Shown: positions 34,290 to 42,868 of the stretch, in pieces
Numbering within the stretch: the stretch's first letter is position 1
Layout of the letters: every line of letters starts with the position of its first letter
NCBI GenBank assembly: GCA_964655475.1
Contig: CAZZMO010000001.1
Coordinates: 1 to 64,000, forward strand
Length of the DNA stretch: 64,000 nt
Direction of reading: 5' to 3'
Origin: VGMA01 sp964655475
GTDB lineage: Bacteria; Chlamydiota; Chlamydiia; Chlamydiales; VGMA01
Notes under the pieces: generated by a model
What the model was told of the DNA's origin: nothing
Seen by the model: only the letters and a program-made list of their open reading frames with translations
Databases searched by the model: none
Position numbers and translations under genes: made by a program

Positions 34290-34318
34290 ATCCTAGCTGA
34301 TTTTGAGGAAATCGGCAA
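34290..34318 (-). promoter_or_regulatory. Probable rpmH-rnpA promoter
   Basis: On the minus strand TTGCCG (34313-34318) and TAGGAT (34290-34295) are separated by 17 bases, about 40 bases before the rpmH ATG. Confidence 0.5.
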
Positions 34319-34373
34319 GGGCTTTTTTCAATTTTTCAGGCTCTTAACCCGACTTATACCCCATTCTTTCTTA

Positions 34374-34392
34374 GGGGGGATCTTTTCCCCCT
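34374..34392. promoter_or_regulatory. G/C-tract inverted repeat between divergent ribosomal genes
   Basis: GGGGGGATCTTTTCCCCC can fold into a hairpin with a 4-base loop. It lies just upstream of the rpmJ -35 box, between rpmH and rpmJ. Its function is unknown; it may be a regulator site or a barrier between divergent transcripts. Confidence 0.35.
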
Positions 34393-34420
34393 TGTCAATA
34401 AAAGGTTAGGGGTGTAGCAT
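34392..34420 (+). promoter_or_regulatory. Promoter of rpmJ-rpsN
   Basis: TTGTCA (34392-34397) and TAGCAT (34415-34420) are separated by 17 bases, 30 bases before the rpmJ ATG. Confidence 0.6.
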
Positions 34421-34450
34421 AGAGCTCTCGAGTTTTAGGAAAGGTGAAAA

Positions 34451-34585
34451 ATGAAAAGCAGAGCGTCTGTAAAGGCGAACCCCGACAAAGGTGACAAAGT
34501 TGTTCGCAGAAGAGGGGTCATTTACGTTATCAACAAAAAAGATCCGAATCGTAAGCAAAGACAGAAAGGGTCGAACAGAAAATAG
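34451..34585 (+). CDS. rpmJ: 50S ribosomal protein L36
   Basis: A 44-residue protein starting MKSRASVKANPDKGDKVVRR and containing VINKKDPNRKQRQKG. This is the Cys-less L36 form also known in Chlamydia; the four zinc-binding cysteines of the C+ form are absent. AGGAAAGG lies 9 bases before the ATG. It is followed 11 bases later by rpsN, as in Chlamydia. Confidence 0.93.
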   Translation: MKSRASVKANPDKGDKVVRRRGVIYVINKKDPNRKQRQKGSNRK

Positions 34586-34596
34586 AGTGAGAGAGA

Positions 34597-34902
34597 ATGG
34601 CTAGAAAATCTTCAATTGTTAAGCAACAGCGCCGTGAAAAAATGGTGAAACACCATTGGGAAAAAAGGCAAGAACTCAAACAGGTCGTATCGAATTTGCA
34701 CACAAGTGCTGAAGATCGCTACAAAGCAATGTGCGAGCTTGATAATCTCCCAAAGAATTCATCACCAGTTCGTCTACGAAGCCGTTGCAAACTAACAGGC
34801 CGTGTTCGCGGCTACTACAGAAAATTTGGTGTGTCGAGACTTTGTCTGCGTGAGCTTGCGCTCAGCGGTCAGATTCCTGGTATGGTCAAGTCTTCTTGGT
34901 AA
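34597..34902 (+). CDS. rpsN: 30S ribosomal protein S14 (long, zinc-free form)
   Basis: A 101-residue S14. The N-terminus MARKSSIVKQQRREKMV and the C-terminal RCKLTGRVRGYYRKFGVSR and RELALSGQIPGMVKSSW are diagnostic. The long form lacks the zinc ribbon of the short form. It forms an operon with rpmJ. Confidence 0.97.
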   Translation: MARKSSIVKQQRREKMVKHHWEKRQELKQVVSNLHTSAEDRYKAMCELDNLPKNSSPVRLRSRCKLTGRVRGYYRKFGVSRLCLRELALSGQIPGMVKSSW

Positions 34903-34913
34903 GAACCTCTTCA

Positions 34914-34943
34914 TGAGGACAGCACATCCGCTGTCCTTTAAGA
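34914..34943 (+). terminator. Terminator after rpsN
   Basis: The hairpin AGGACAGC / GCTGTCCT with a 6-base loop is followed by only a short T-tract. A second hairpin, CACGA(A)CTAAG / CTTAGTCGTG followed by TTTTT, lies at about 34951-34977. Confidence 0.65.
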
Positions 34944-34950
34944 AACTGTC

Positions 34951-34978
34951 CACGAACTAAGACTTAGTCGTGTTTTTG
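34951..34978 (+). terminator. Second hairpin with T-run after rpsN
   Basis: The arms CACGAACTAAG and CTTAGTCGTG pair with one bulged A and a 1- to 3-base loop, followed by five T. With the preceding hairpin it makes a double terminator. Confidence 0.6.
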
Positions 34979-35003
34979 GGCAGTCTCTAAATATGTGTAC
35001 AAT
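34976..35003 (+). promoter_or_regulatory. Possible promoter of the 35058 gene
   Basis: TTGGGC and TACAAT are separated by 16 bases and follow directly on the terminator T-run. The -10 is good and the -35 is weak. Confidence 0.4.
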
Positions 35004-35057
35004 AATTCCTTCATTTTGTAAGCTTTACGACTCCATTATCCAACCAATAGGTTTTTT

Positions 35058-35414
35058 ATGTTGTCCACAGCTATAGGTCAAACTGATTCAACTGCCAATT
35101 TAGATCCACAGGAATACTTAACTCGTTGTGGATTTGACCCAAATAACGTAGAGAAGATCTACGAGGCAGTGACAGAGTTTTTTGAAATGAATAAAAAACT
35201 CCCTACAGAATACATTCAAGAGCATTCGATCCGTTGTTCAAATGGAAGACTTTCCTTCGTTGGATCGACAGACCGCTCACAAGAAAAAATGGATATCATC
35301 ATTGATGCTGCGCTCCAAGCTGACATGTCACCTAAAAACAGAGATCAATTCAATAGATATGTGACCAAAATTTACTCAGCCTACGGCTGGGAAAGAGCTA
35401 AAACTTCTTTCTAA
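35058..35414 (+). CDS. Small hypothetical protein, 118 aa
   Basis: I do not recognise this family. It is hydrophilic and mostly helical, with one Cys early (LTRCGFDP) and one in the middle (IRCSNGR), and no signal or membrane segment. AATAGG lies 9 bases before the ATG. The 3' end converges with the GYF_2 gene, the two stop codons overlapping by 4 bases. A short conserved chlamydial protein at this position downstream of rpsN is plausible. Confidence 0.75.
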   Translation: MLSTAIGQTDSTANLDPQEYLTRCGFDPNNVEKIYEAVTEFFEMNKKLPTEYIQEHSIRCSNGRLSFVGSTDRSQEKMDIIIDAALQADMSPKNRDQFNRYVTKIYSAYGWERAKTSF

Positions 35415-35875
35415 TCGTGCAAGATGAAGTGGTAGTCTGAGAAGTGCTTGAGTAGTGTCCACTGTTCAAGCTCTTCATTCCAAAGAAGAGAATCTGGGGT
35501 GAGAGCCCCGGCATTGTAGGCCATTTTGATCTCATCAAAAAGAAGAGGCCCTTTGGAAACCTTGTTCTGATCGACAAAATACCAATGGATTCTAGGGTTT
35601 TTTGAAAGGCGCTTTTTGTTTGATGTTTCAGGAATGGGAAGGTCATCGGGGATGTCAGAGAGTGGGAACGGGGAGGATTCGAGCGCTGCTGGAGCTGGCG
35701 CCATCGGAGTTGTTGCCTTTTTTTGGGGAAGGAGAAGCAGAATCAAGATTCCTAGCACACCAAGGGATACGCCGATGAAAAACCAGACGATCGGATTGCG
35801 GTCCCGTTTTTGTGCAAGATAGGCTGATGCTATACCCATAGCGAGCCAGATCATGAGAATCAAACATATAGACAT
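35411..35875 (-). CDS. Membrane protein with C-terminal GYF_2-like domain
   Basis: A 154-aa protein. Two hydrophobic segments lie at about residues 1-20 (ICLILMIWLAMGIASAYL) and 29-49 (VWFFIGVSLGVLGILILLLL), then a Pro-rich linker. A GYF_2 (DUF4339) type domain follows at about 98-145: WYFVDQNKVSKGPLLFDEI, then GALTPDSLLWNEELEQW. GYF_2 domains bind proline-rich peptides or act as adaptors. The partner is unknown. Confidence 0.83.
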   Translation of the reverse strand: MSICLILMIWLAMGIASAYLAQKRDRNPIVWFFIGVSLGVLGILILLLLPQKKATTPMAPAPAALESSPFPLSDIPDDLPIPETSNKKRLSKNPRIHWYFVDQNKVSKGPLLFDEIKMAYNAGALTPDSLLWNEELEQWTLLKHFSDYHFILHD

Positions 35876-36025
35876 GAAAAATCCTTGTTAGGCCTTTCCT
35901 TAGCCCTTTCAGTTGTATACTAAACACTTTTCCTTTTTTAACACCACGCCTTTCTTGGATCCCTTCGGAAAAAGTCTCGACTTTTGAACCTTTCTCATTA
36001 TAAAATAGGACAAAAGGAGCTTTCT

Positions 36026-36478
36026 ATGTTGGATCAGTTTAATCAAATGGATACGAAAGAGCTCGACCTCCCCGATACCGTTTTTATCAGAGATATTGAA
36101 AGTCGTGTGTTTCAAGCAATTACGATCAAATGCCTTTCTGATATTGAAGGGATTAGTCTTATTGAAGGGACTTTATTTGATAACCTGTTGGGTAGAGAGG
36201 GTTTAGATCGAGTAAAAGGGATTTACGTCGAACAAGACTCAAAAAACCACTCGGTCAATATCAAGATTGAGCTCAATATCGCTTATGGGATTTCGCTGCC
36301 AGAAAAGGCGGAAGAGATCCAAACCAAACTTGTCAAAGAGATCATCCAGTACACCGGCCTCCACGTCGCTTGTGTCCACGTCGTCTTCAAAAACCTCATT
36401 CCCCAAGATAGTCTTAAGGGGAAAGTAGAGGAAGATGAAGGGGATGCAATTGATGATGAATTTGCAGACGAATTCTAA
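36026..36478 (+). CDS. Asp23/Gls24-like protein
   Basis: A 150-residue protein resembling the Asp23 / DUF322 family (AITIKCLSDIEGISLIEG, then VNIKIELNIAYGISLPEKAEEIQ and CVHVVFKNLI). Gram-positive members attach to the membrane and respond to envelope stress; the chlamydial role is not known. The start at ATG 36026 is chosen because AAGGAG lies 6 bases upstream; a longer frame to 35984 has no ribosome site. The C-terminus is acidic (EEDEGDAIDDEFADEF). Confidence 0.82.
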   Translation: MLDQFNQMDTKELDLPDTVFIRDIESRVFQAITIKCLSDIEGISLIEGTLFDNLLGREGLDRVKGIYVEQDSKNHSVNIKIELNIAYGISLPEKAEEIQTKLVKEIIQYTGLHVACVHVVFKNLIPQDSLKGKVEEDEGDAIDDEFADEF

Positions 36479-36480
36479 AA

Positions 36481-36512
36481 ATAAGAGACCATCTGATCAG
36501 ATGGTCTCTTAA
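36481..36512 (+). terminator. Perfect palindrome, probable terminator
   Basis: A 28-base perfect inverted repeat (AAGAGACCATCTGA and its complement) lies immediately after the Asp23-like gene. There is only a weak T-run after it. Confidence 0.6.
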
Positions 36513-36579
36513 TCACTTCTTGAGAATATAGCTTGCTATCATTTATGATCTTTCGTTTTTTATAACATGGGAAAGTTTT

Positions 36580-37482
36580 ATGTTGCAGGCGACTGCGGGA
36601 GCTACCAATGGTGTATATAATGCAGAGCGCCATCTTGTAGACATGAGCCGTATGGAGACAGTAAGTATTGAGCAAGGATGCGTAGATTACGATGCAATAT
36701 TGGGAATTGATTTGCTCAGTTCTTGTATGATTGAGTTTCGTATTCCAGGGGATGATCTGGCAGCTTTTCAAGGGCAATTGCCGAGAGTTCATCGTAGAGA
36801 TGAGATCGAATCGGTCCGCACGGCTTGGTACCAGCATATTCTTCAAAGAAATTTATTCAATAAACCGTTGTCTCCTTGGGAATTAGGTGATCAGCTTTTT
36901 TCGTTTGGTTATGAAGGTCATGTCCTCAGTGAGTACGAAAGAGATTTCCTTCTTCCTCAAATGATTTTTCAAGAGTTGGTAGATCATAACGAAGTATTTA
37001 CGACGGCCATTGCGATATTATCATACCGGGAAAGGCGCTATGCAGCATCTCTGCCTCCACCAAAACTCTCTGAGATCATGGAAAAGACGAGGGAGCTGAA
37101 TAAACACCCTTCACAAACTCTAGAGCATCTTCCAGGAACTCTTTATCAACCGATGTTATCAGATGATAGAGAAATTTTTACCTATGCCGTAGCAAAAATG
37201 CAAATCAATGACTCATACCTTTCCATCATCCGTAAGGGGATTCCTCACGATCTTGTCAAAAAGTTCCAAGCGGCACTCAAAAGGGATGGGATCTGGAACA
37301 AAGAGATCAATATGATCTCTCTCGGGAAGACGCTCGTCAATATGTATAAAGAAGAGCGAGGGGCACATAACAATAAGATGTTCATTGCTCTTTTAACCAC
37401 TGTAGCACACGTGAATTTCTGCTCATTTGTAGAATTGTTATTCACATTTTATTTAGAAGAAAAAATATATAGGAGCTCTTAA
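36580..37482 (+). CDS. Hypothetical protein, first of a diverged tandem pair
   Basis: A 300-residue protein of unknown function. It is alpha-helical, ends in a weakly hydrophobic helix (FCSFVELLFTFYLEEK) and has no signal peptide. A region at about 88-150 (RNLFNKPLSPWELGDQLFSF, then MIFQELVDHNEVFTTAI) lines up in spacing with RNYFEFPFTPQLLG and LIFDELGFDEDYYKIAM of the next gene, so the two are probably old duplicates. The next ATG follows its stop codon with no gap, so they are one operon. No close promoter match was found. A host-directed protein is possible. Confidence 0.8.
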   Translation: MLQATAGATNGVYNAERHLVDMSRMETVSIEQGCVDYDAILGIDLLSSCMIEFRIPGDDLAAFQGQLPRVHRRDEIESVRTAWYQHILQRNLFNKPLSPWELGDQLFSFGYEGHVLSEYERDFLLPQMIFQELVDHNEVFTTAIAILSYRERRYAASLPPPKLSEIMEKTRELNKHPSQTLEHLPGTLYQPMLSDDREIFTYAVAKMQINDSYLSIIRKGIPHDLVKKFQAALKRDGIWNKEINMISLGKTLVNMYKEERGAHNNKMFIALLTTVAHVNFCSFVELLFTFYLEEKIYRSS

Positions 37483-38553
37483 ATGAGTATAGATACAACT
37501 ATGTTTCCTGTTCGCACTCTTGGTCCTCAATACCTTGGAGACACAGGACTTCGAATGGGAAAGACAATCGAGTCTCTACCAATCCCTTTACATGAAACCC
37601 TCACAGGAAAAGAGATCTGGTCAGAATCAACGGTCCTTTTTTGGCAAGAAACGAGCGTTCTTGAAAGAGGGATGGACCCAATTACTTACAATAGTAATGA
37701 CTTCACTCCAACTAAGTATAAATTCCATCTCTGGTTATACTCGCGCAATTATTTTGAATTTCCATTCACACCGCAACTGCTAGGTGTGGAACTTTGTAAT
37801 TTTGTCTTTTATTCAAACATGCTCACAGATCAGCAAAGAAGAGATCATTTTGCATGCCTTATCTTTGATGAACTTGGGTTTGATGAAGATTATTACAAAA
37901 TTGCTATGGGCTCTTATCTATTTGCTTCTGCGAAAATTTGGATGAAGGTTAAGGAGAATGATGCTCAAGAACGTTTCAAAAAAGTAGCAGCTGATTGGAC
38001 AGGAGATGTAGAATCGATCGAAGCAATGTATGAGGCTCCAGGTCCTTGCGATCAGGGGATTTCTTTTTCACTATCTGAGACGTTTGTTCTGAGCGAAGAG
38101 GTTCTCAATAATCTCTTGAGTGGGCTGATCTCAAGAAAACAACTCGTTGATTTGATCAACCTTTTTAAAGAAAAAGAGGCACTGGGCTCTCCTATTGATG
38201 CATCTCAATATGGTAAGGTCGTAGCTGATTATTGTTATGGAATAGGAAGGGAAATCAGAACGCGTGTAGAAGTTCTGTTACTCGGCCTTCCACTTCTCGT
38301 ATCTCAAAAACTCTTTTTTGAAACGCTCCTTTGCCAATACTTTGAAAAAAAGGCGCGCAATACTGCCTATTTTGAAAGTATTCAAGAGAATCAAGTTTCA
38401 GGAGCTATTGGAGAAGAGGAGCTCTTTGCGGGGGTTCAACGGAATACAACTCCACTTCCAGGGGTAGTTCCAGAAGAGGGGAGCTTTGACAGGATCCAAG
38501 TAAATACAACTCCAGCTCCAGGGGCGGTTCCAGAAGAGGCAATCACGGAGTAG
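37483..38553 (+). CDS. Hypothetical protein, second of a tandem pair, with C-terminal 20-residue repeats
   Basis: A 356-residue protein. The first 300 residues parallel the preceding gene in layout, including a late hydrophobic helix (VLLLGLPLLVSQKLFFETLL). The last 45 residues hold two copies of a 20-residue repeat with the core NTTPxPGxVPEE and a partial third. The repeat tail is Pro/Thr-rich and probably extended. Function is unknown. AGGAGC lies 9 bases before the ATG, inside the end of the previous gene. Confidence 0.8.
   Translation: MSIDTTMFPVRTLGPQYLGDTGLRMGKTIESLPIPLHETLTGKEIWSESTVLFWQETSVLERGMDPITYNSNDFTPTKYKFHLWLYSRNYFEFPFTPQLLGVELCNFVFYSNMLTDQQRRDHFACLIFDELGFDEDYYKIAMGSYLFASAKIWMKVKENDAQERFKKVAADWTGDVESIEAMYEAPGPCDQGISFSLSETFVLSEEVLNNLLSGLISRKQLVDLINLFKEKEALGSPIDASQYGKVVADYCYGIGREIRTRVEVLLLGLPLLVSQKLFFETLLCQYFEKKARNTAYFESIQENQVSGAIGEEELFAGVQRNTTPLPGVVPEEGSFDRIQVNTTPAPGAVPEEAITE
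38411..38547 (+). repeat. 60-base tandem repeat in the 37483 gene
   Basis: Two full 60-base units (38411-38470 and 38471-38530) and a partial third share long runs such as AATACAACTCCA and GTTCCAGAAGAGG. The copies are in frame and close to identical in their central part. Confidence 0.8.
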
Positions 38554-38561
38554 GGGGCTTT

Positions 38562-40382
38562 TTACTGAAAAGCTTCCAGAAGGCGTTCAATGTCTTTCTT
38601 CGATAAACCGGGGACTCTTTGAAGCTCTTCTTCACTCGCTGTTTTTAGACGTTCTACACTCCCAAAATGTTTGAGGAGTGTAGCGCGTTTGATAGGGCCG
38701 ATGCCGGGGATATCGTCGAGAAAACTCCGGATGAGCCTTTTGCTTCTCCGCTTCCTGTGGAATTCAATTGCTCTTCTATGGGCTTCATCACGAATCGTCT
38801 GGAGGAAAAAGAGGAGTGCACTTTGGTGATGGATCGCAACGGGTTCTTTTTCATGGGGTAGATAAACTCTTTCTTTGGTGAGCCCTTTGTCGTGGCGCGC
38901 CTCTTCTTTCACTAGTGAAATCACATCTACTGTTGCAATCGAAAGCTCTTTTAAGATGTCGAGTGCGATGTTAAGCTGCCCTTTCCCCCCATCCATGATG
39001 ATGAGGTCGGGGAGGGTATTTTCCTCTTTTGCTTTGATGTAGCGTCTACTCAGTACTTCTTTGAGGGCGCTATAATCGTCTCCTGAAACGGTTTTATAAA
39101 GGCGAGAGAGGTTATTTTGTTTTTTCCCATCGAGAAAGACCACCATGCTAGCAACGGGATCAGATCCTGAGATATTTGATGTGTCAAAACAGTCGATCCT
39201 GGTTGGCAGTTTCGATAGGGAAAAGGTTTCTTGCATCTCTAGCAAGAGCTCTTCTTGACTCTCTTGTCTTAAACGCTCCTGCTCAAATTCAGAGCGGGTA
39301 TTTTCCATGGCAAGGGTCTGGATCTTCTTTTTATCTCCCCGCTGAGGAACGGTCAGTTCTATTTTTCTCCCCGCTTTTTCACTGAAGATCTCTTCCATCA
39401 CCTCCATGTGATCGATCGGGAAGGGGAGGAGGATTTCAGCGGGCCAATCCTCTTTTGTTTCGTAGTGTTGAAGGAGAAACGACTCGAGTGCATCAGTTGG
39501 AGAGGAGGCGATGGAGGAGAAGTGGTGCGTTTCTCGATCGATGAGCTTTCCTTCTCGAAAGAGGAGTTTGACAAATAGGGTGAAGTTCTCTTTTTGGAGC
39601 ATCCCAAAAGCGTCAGTATTCGGGATCCCTGAGTAGACAGAGGAGTTTTTCTCTTCGATGATCCGCTCAATATGGCGGATTGTTTGGAGAAGCCTTCCTG
39701 CTTTTTCAAAAGCGAGATCATTGGAAGCTTTTTGCATCTCTTCTTTGAGCTCTTTCAGAACATCTTGATTTTTCCCCTGAAGGAAAGAAAGGCACTGCTT
39801 CACGACGGTATCATATTCGTCTTTCGTACAGAGATTCACACAAGGGGCGATACAACGCTTCATGTGGTAGAGTAGGCAAGGGCGCTTTCGCGATGCAAAC
39901 TCTTGGTTGCTACATTCTCTTAAGGGGAAAATAGAAGAGAGGAGACTGAGCGATTCTCTTGCTGCAAATCCACTTGTGTAGGGGCCAAAGACTTTTCCTT
40001 CACTCTTCGTGAGCGTTTTATGCCTTACAAGTTTGATCATCGGCCACTTCTCTTTTGTCGTGACGAGGAGGCTAATGTAGGTTTTGTCATCTTTTAAGAA
40101 GACGTTGTAGGGGGGCTTATGCTTTTTGATGAGGGTATTTTCAAGAAGGAGCGCTTCTTTTTCAGAAAAGGTAACGATTGTTTCAATCGATTTCACTTTA
40201 GCTGTTAAAAAGGGGATCATCGCCCTTTGATCAGGACTTTTTGCAAAGTACTGCTTCACCCGGTTTTTTAAGACCTTTGCTTTCCCTATGTAGAGAACCT
40301 TTCCTACTTCATTTTTCATGATGTAGACCCCTGATTGCTCAGGGAGGTTCTCAAGAAGCGTCGTTAGAGCCGTTTTTTCCAT
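38562..40382 (-). CDS. uvrC: Excinuclease ABC subunit C
   Basis: UvrC makes both incisions in nucleotide excision repair. The GIY-YIG nuclease is at the N-terminus (GVYIMKNEVGKVLYIGKAKV), a UVR motif lies at about 205-240, the RNase H-like half has DCFDTSNISGSDPVASMVV and the C-terminus ends in helix-hairpin-helix elements (DDIPGIGPIKRATLLKHFGS). At 606 aa it is full length. It overlaps mutS by 19 bases, the uvrC-mutS order being shared with Chlamydia. Confidence 0.97.
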   Translation of the reverse strand: MEKTALTTLLENLPEQSGVYIMKNEVGKVLYIGKAKVLKNRVKQYFAKSPDQRAMIPFLTAKVKSIETIVTFSEKEALLLENTLIKKHKPPYNVFLKDDKTYISLLVTTKEKWPMIKLVRHKTLTKSEGKVFGPYTSGFAARESLSLLSSIFPLRECSNQEFASRKRPCLLYHMKRCIAPCVNLCTKDEYDTVVKQCLSFLQGKNQDVLKELKEEMQKASNDLAFEKAGRLLQTIRHIERIIEEKNSSVYSGIPNTDAFGMLQKENFTLFVKLLFREGKLIDRETHHFSSIASSPTDALESFLLQHYETKEDWPAEILLPFPIDHMEVMEEIFSEKAGRKIELTVPQRGDKKKIQTLAMENTRSEFEQERLRQESQEELLLEMQETFSLSKLPTRIDCFDTSNISGSDPVASMVVFLDGKKQNNLSRLYKTVSGDDYSALKEVLSRRYIKAKEENTLPDLIIMDGGKGQLNIALDILKELSIATVDVISLVKEEARHDKGLTKERVYLPHEKEPVAIHHQSALLFFLQTIRDEAHRRAIEFHRKRRSKRLIRSFLDDIPGIGPIKRATLLKHFGSVERLKTASEEELQRVPGLSKKDIERLLEAFQ

Positions 40383-42868
40383 TCTGCTATTGTTAAAAGG
40401 GCTTGCATCGGGGTTAATTCATCGAGATTCAGAGAAGCTAGAGCCTGTATGATCTCCTCTTCTTTAGGATCATCTGCAAAGAGGGTGAGCTGCTTCTCTT
40501 TCGGCTTTTTCTTCTGCGGCATCGCTTCAAGATCCGCCATGACGAGCTTTGCTTTCGAGAGGACCTCTTTCGGAAGGCCTGCAAGTTTTGCTACATGAAT
40601 GCCATAGCTTTTATCAGCTCCTCCGGGGATGATTTTGTGCAAAAAGACGATCCCTTCTTCTGATTCATGAACTGCTACGCGGTAATTTTTGATCCCTTTC
40701 TTATTTTTTTCCAGTTCGGTGAGTTCAGTGTAGTGGGTGGCGAACAGGGTTTTTGGTGAGCATTCGGCTCTCAGTAGATATTCAGCAACAGCCCAGGCAA
40801 TGGAGATCCCATCGTAGGTACTAGTCCCTCTTCCGATTTCGTCGAGGATCACGAGAGATTGGCTCGTGGCGTTGTGCAAAATATTTGCCGTTTCTGTCAT
40901 TTCCACCATAAACGTGGACTGCCCTTTTGATAGATCATCACTCGCTCCAATGCGGCTAAACACTTTGTCGACAATTCCAAGGGTCATCTCTTTTGCAGGG
41001 ACAAAACTTCCCATCTGCGCTAGGATGACAAGGATGGCGACCTGCCGAATGAATGTCGACTTCCCAGCCATATTTGGCCCTGTGAGAAGGATCAGCCTTG
41101 CCTCCTCTCCAAGAGTTGTGTCATTCGGAATGAAGGTGTTCGAAGGGGAAACGCTCTCCACGATCGGATGGCGCCCTTCAACGATTTCGATCACATCTTT
41201 TGAGGTAAAACGGGGGCATGCCCAGCCATATTTTTTTGCAGAGGAGCTGAGTGATAAGAGGGCGTCGAGCTCTCCGATAGCACTTGCGATCTTTTGGATC
41301 GAATCGGTATGGAGGCCAACCTCTTGAACGAGTGATTCAAATAACTTACCTTCAAGATCTTGCATTAACACTTCAGCGTGAAGGATCTTCCTTTCATACT
41401 CTCTGAGCTCTGGTGTCGTGTAGCGTTCTTGATTGACTAGTGTCTGCTTTCTTTCAAAAAGGTTGGGGACTTTATTGCTCTGTCCACGACTTACTTCGAT
41501 GTAATAGCCAAATGCTTTTGTGTAGCTCACTTTGAGTGTTTTGATGTCGAGCTCGTCGCGAAGACTCATTTGGTAGTTAGCGAGCCACTCTTGACTATTT
41601 TGTCTGAGGAAGCGGATCTCATCGAGCTCTTCTGAAAACCCTTTTCTAAAGACATTTCCATCAGAGAGGCGGTGGGGAGGATCTTCTGCAAGCGCTGTTT
41701 CAATGGTTTCAGAAACTTCTTGGAGATCGATCAGTCCATTTCGGATCGATTGGAGGAGGGAAGGCGCTACGCCATCGAGCTCTTTTGCAATAGGGGGGAT
41801 TTCTCGAAGCGATGTAGAGAGGGAGAGGAGGTCTTTCGGTTGAATATGTCCTGTTTTGATCCTCATCACAAGCCGCTCTAAATCTCTTACTTTGGTGAGG
41901 CGGGGTAAATTTGTCCGCTCGACAAAAAAGGAGATCGCTTCTTGCCGTTTTTCAATCTCTTCTCGGTTCAAGAGGGGGTGGAAGACCCACTGTTTTAAAA
42001 GTCTTGCTCCCATGGGTGTGGAGGTGAAATCGAGGTGCTCTTGGAGCCCTTCTAGATCGAGGTGTTTGATCGTCGATGGGTCGATTCCCATGTAAGAGGA
42101 ATAGCTTTCAGGTCTGATTTTTCTGATGTGGGACAGGGAAAGGGCCAGGTCGTCGCTGAGGTAGCGGATGAGTGAGCCTGAAGCGTTGATGGCGCTCACC
42201 ATCGCACTCAGTCCAAATGCATCGAGAGAGTGGACAGAGAAATGGCTTCTCAGCTTATCGGTTGCAATCTGATGGTCGAAATACCACTCTTCTTTGATGT
42301 TCACCCTCCCTTTGAAATCGAGGGTGTGGGTTGAGTGGAATTTTTTCGACATGAGGAGCTCTGTGGGAGCGACCTTGTGGAGCTCAGAGAGGAGAAGGGG
42401 AAAGGTGTCAAATTCAGATACGATCATCTCTCCGGTGTGAAGGTCGATGAGGGAAAGTCCATAGGTGGTATTGACCCTCGTGATGCAGGCAAAAAAGTGG
42501 TTCGCCTTTTCAGAGGACTGAGTAGAGGTGATGTGGGTCGCTAAGGAGACGATCCTGACAATTTCCCTTTTCACGAGCCCTTTTGTCTCTCCCGCTTTTT
42601 CCACCTGCTCTGCGATCGCGACGAGAAAGCCTCGCTTCACGAGTTTATCGAGGTAGCTATCGAGGGTAACGGCAGGGATGCCACTCATCGGGATCCCTTG
42701 ACGGGCTGTCAGTGTGAGTTCGAGCTCACTTGCTAAAATGGCGGCATCGTCGTAAAACGCTTCATAGAAATCCCCAAGGCGAAACAGGAGGAGGGCATCG
42801 CCCCCTTTTTGTTTGCACTGGTGCCACTGCTCCATCATCGGAGAAGTTTTTAGCGTCTTTTGATCCAT
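40364..42868 (-). CDS. mutS: DNA mismatch repair protein MutS
   Basis: MutS recognises mismatches and short loops. The mismatch-binding Phe-x-Glu is in RLGDFYEAFYDDA, Walker A is TGPNMAGKSTFIRQ, Walker B is LVILDEIGRGTSTYDG and the ATPase His element is FATHYTEL. At 834 aa it is typical of MutS1. It overlaps uvrC and the upstream small coiled-coil gene. No mutL is seen in this window. Confidence 0.97.
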   Translation of the reverse strand: MDQKTLKTSPMMEQWHQCKQKGGDALLLFRLGDFYEAFYDDAAILASELELTLTARQGIPMSGIPAVTLDSYLDKLVKRGFLVAIAEQVEKAGETKGLVKREIVRIVSLATHITSTQSSEKANHFFACITRVNTTYGLSLIDLHTGEMIVSEFDTFPLLLSELHKVAPTELLMSKKFHSTHTLDFKGRVNIKEEWYFDHQIATDKLRSHFSVHSLDAFGLSAMVSAINASGSLIRYLSDDLALSLSHIRKIRPESYSSYMGIDPSTIKHLDLEGLQEHLDFTSTPMGARLLKQWVFHPLLNREEIEKRQEAISFFVERTNLPRLTKVRDLERLVMRIKTGHIQPKDLLSLSTSLREIPPIAKELDGVAPSLLQSIRNGLIDLQEVSETIETALAEDPPHRLSDGNVFRKGFSEELDEIRFLRQNSQEWLANYQMSLRDELDIKTLKVSYTKAFGYYIEVSRGQSNKVPNLFERKQTLVNQERYTTPELREYERKILHAEVLMQDLEGKLFESLVQEVGLHTDSIQKIASAIGELDALLSLSSSAKKYGWACPRFTSKDVIEIVEGRHPIVESVSPSNTFIPNDTTLGEEARLILLTGPNMAGKSTFIRQVAILVILAQMGSFVPAKEMTLGIVDKVFSRIGASDDLSKGQSTFMVEMTETANILHNATSQSLVILDEIGRGTSTYDGISIAWAVAEYLLRAECSPKTLFATHYTELTELEKNKKGIKNYRVAVHESEEGIVFLHKIIPGGADKSYGIHVAKLAGLPKEVLSKAKLVMADLEAMPQKKKPKEKQLTLFADDPKEEEIIQALASLNLDELTPMQALLTIAEWKKRL

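Noticed and set aside
36483..36510. Perfect 28-base palindrome as an operator or insertion-site mark
   Set aside because: It sits right after a stop codon and before an unlinked gene; a transcription terminator is the simpler reading, though its T-run is weak.
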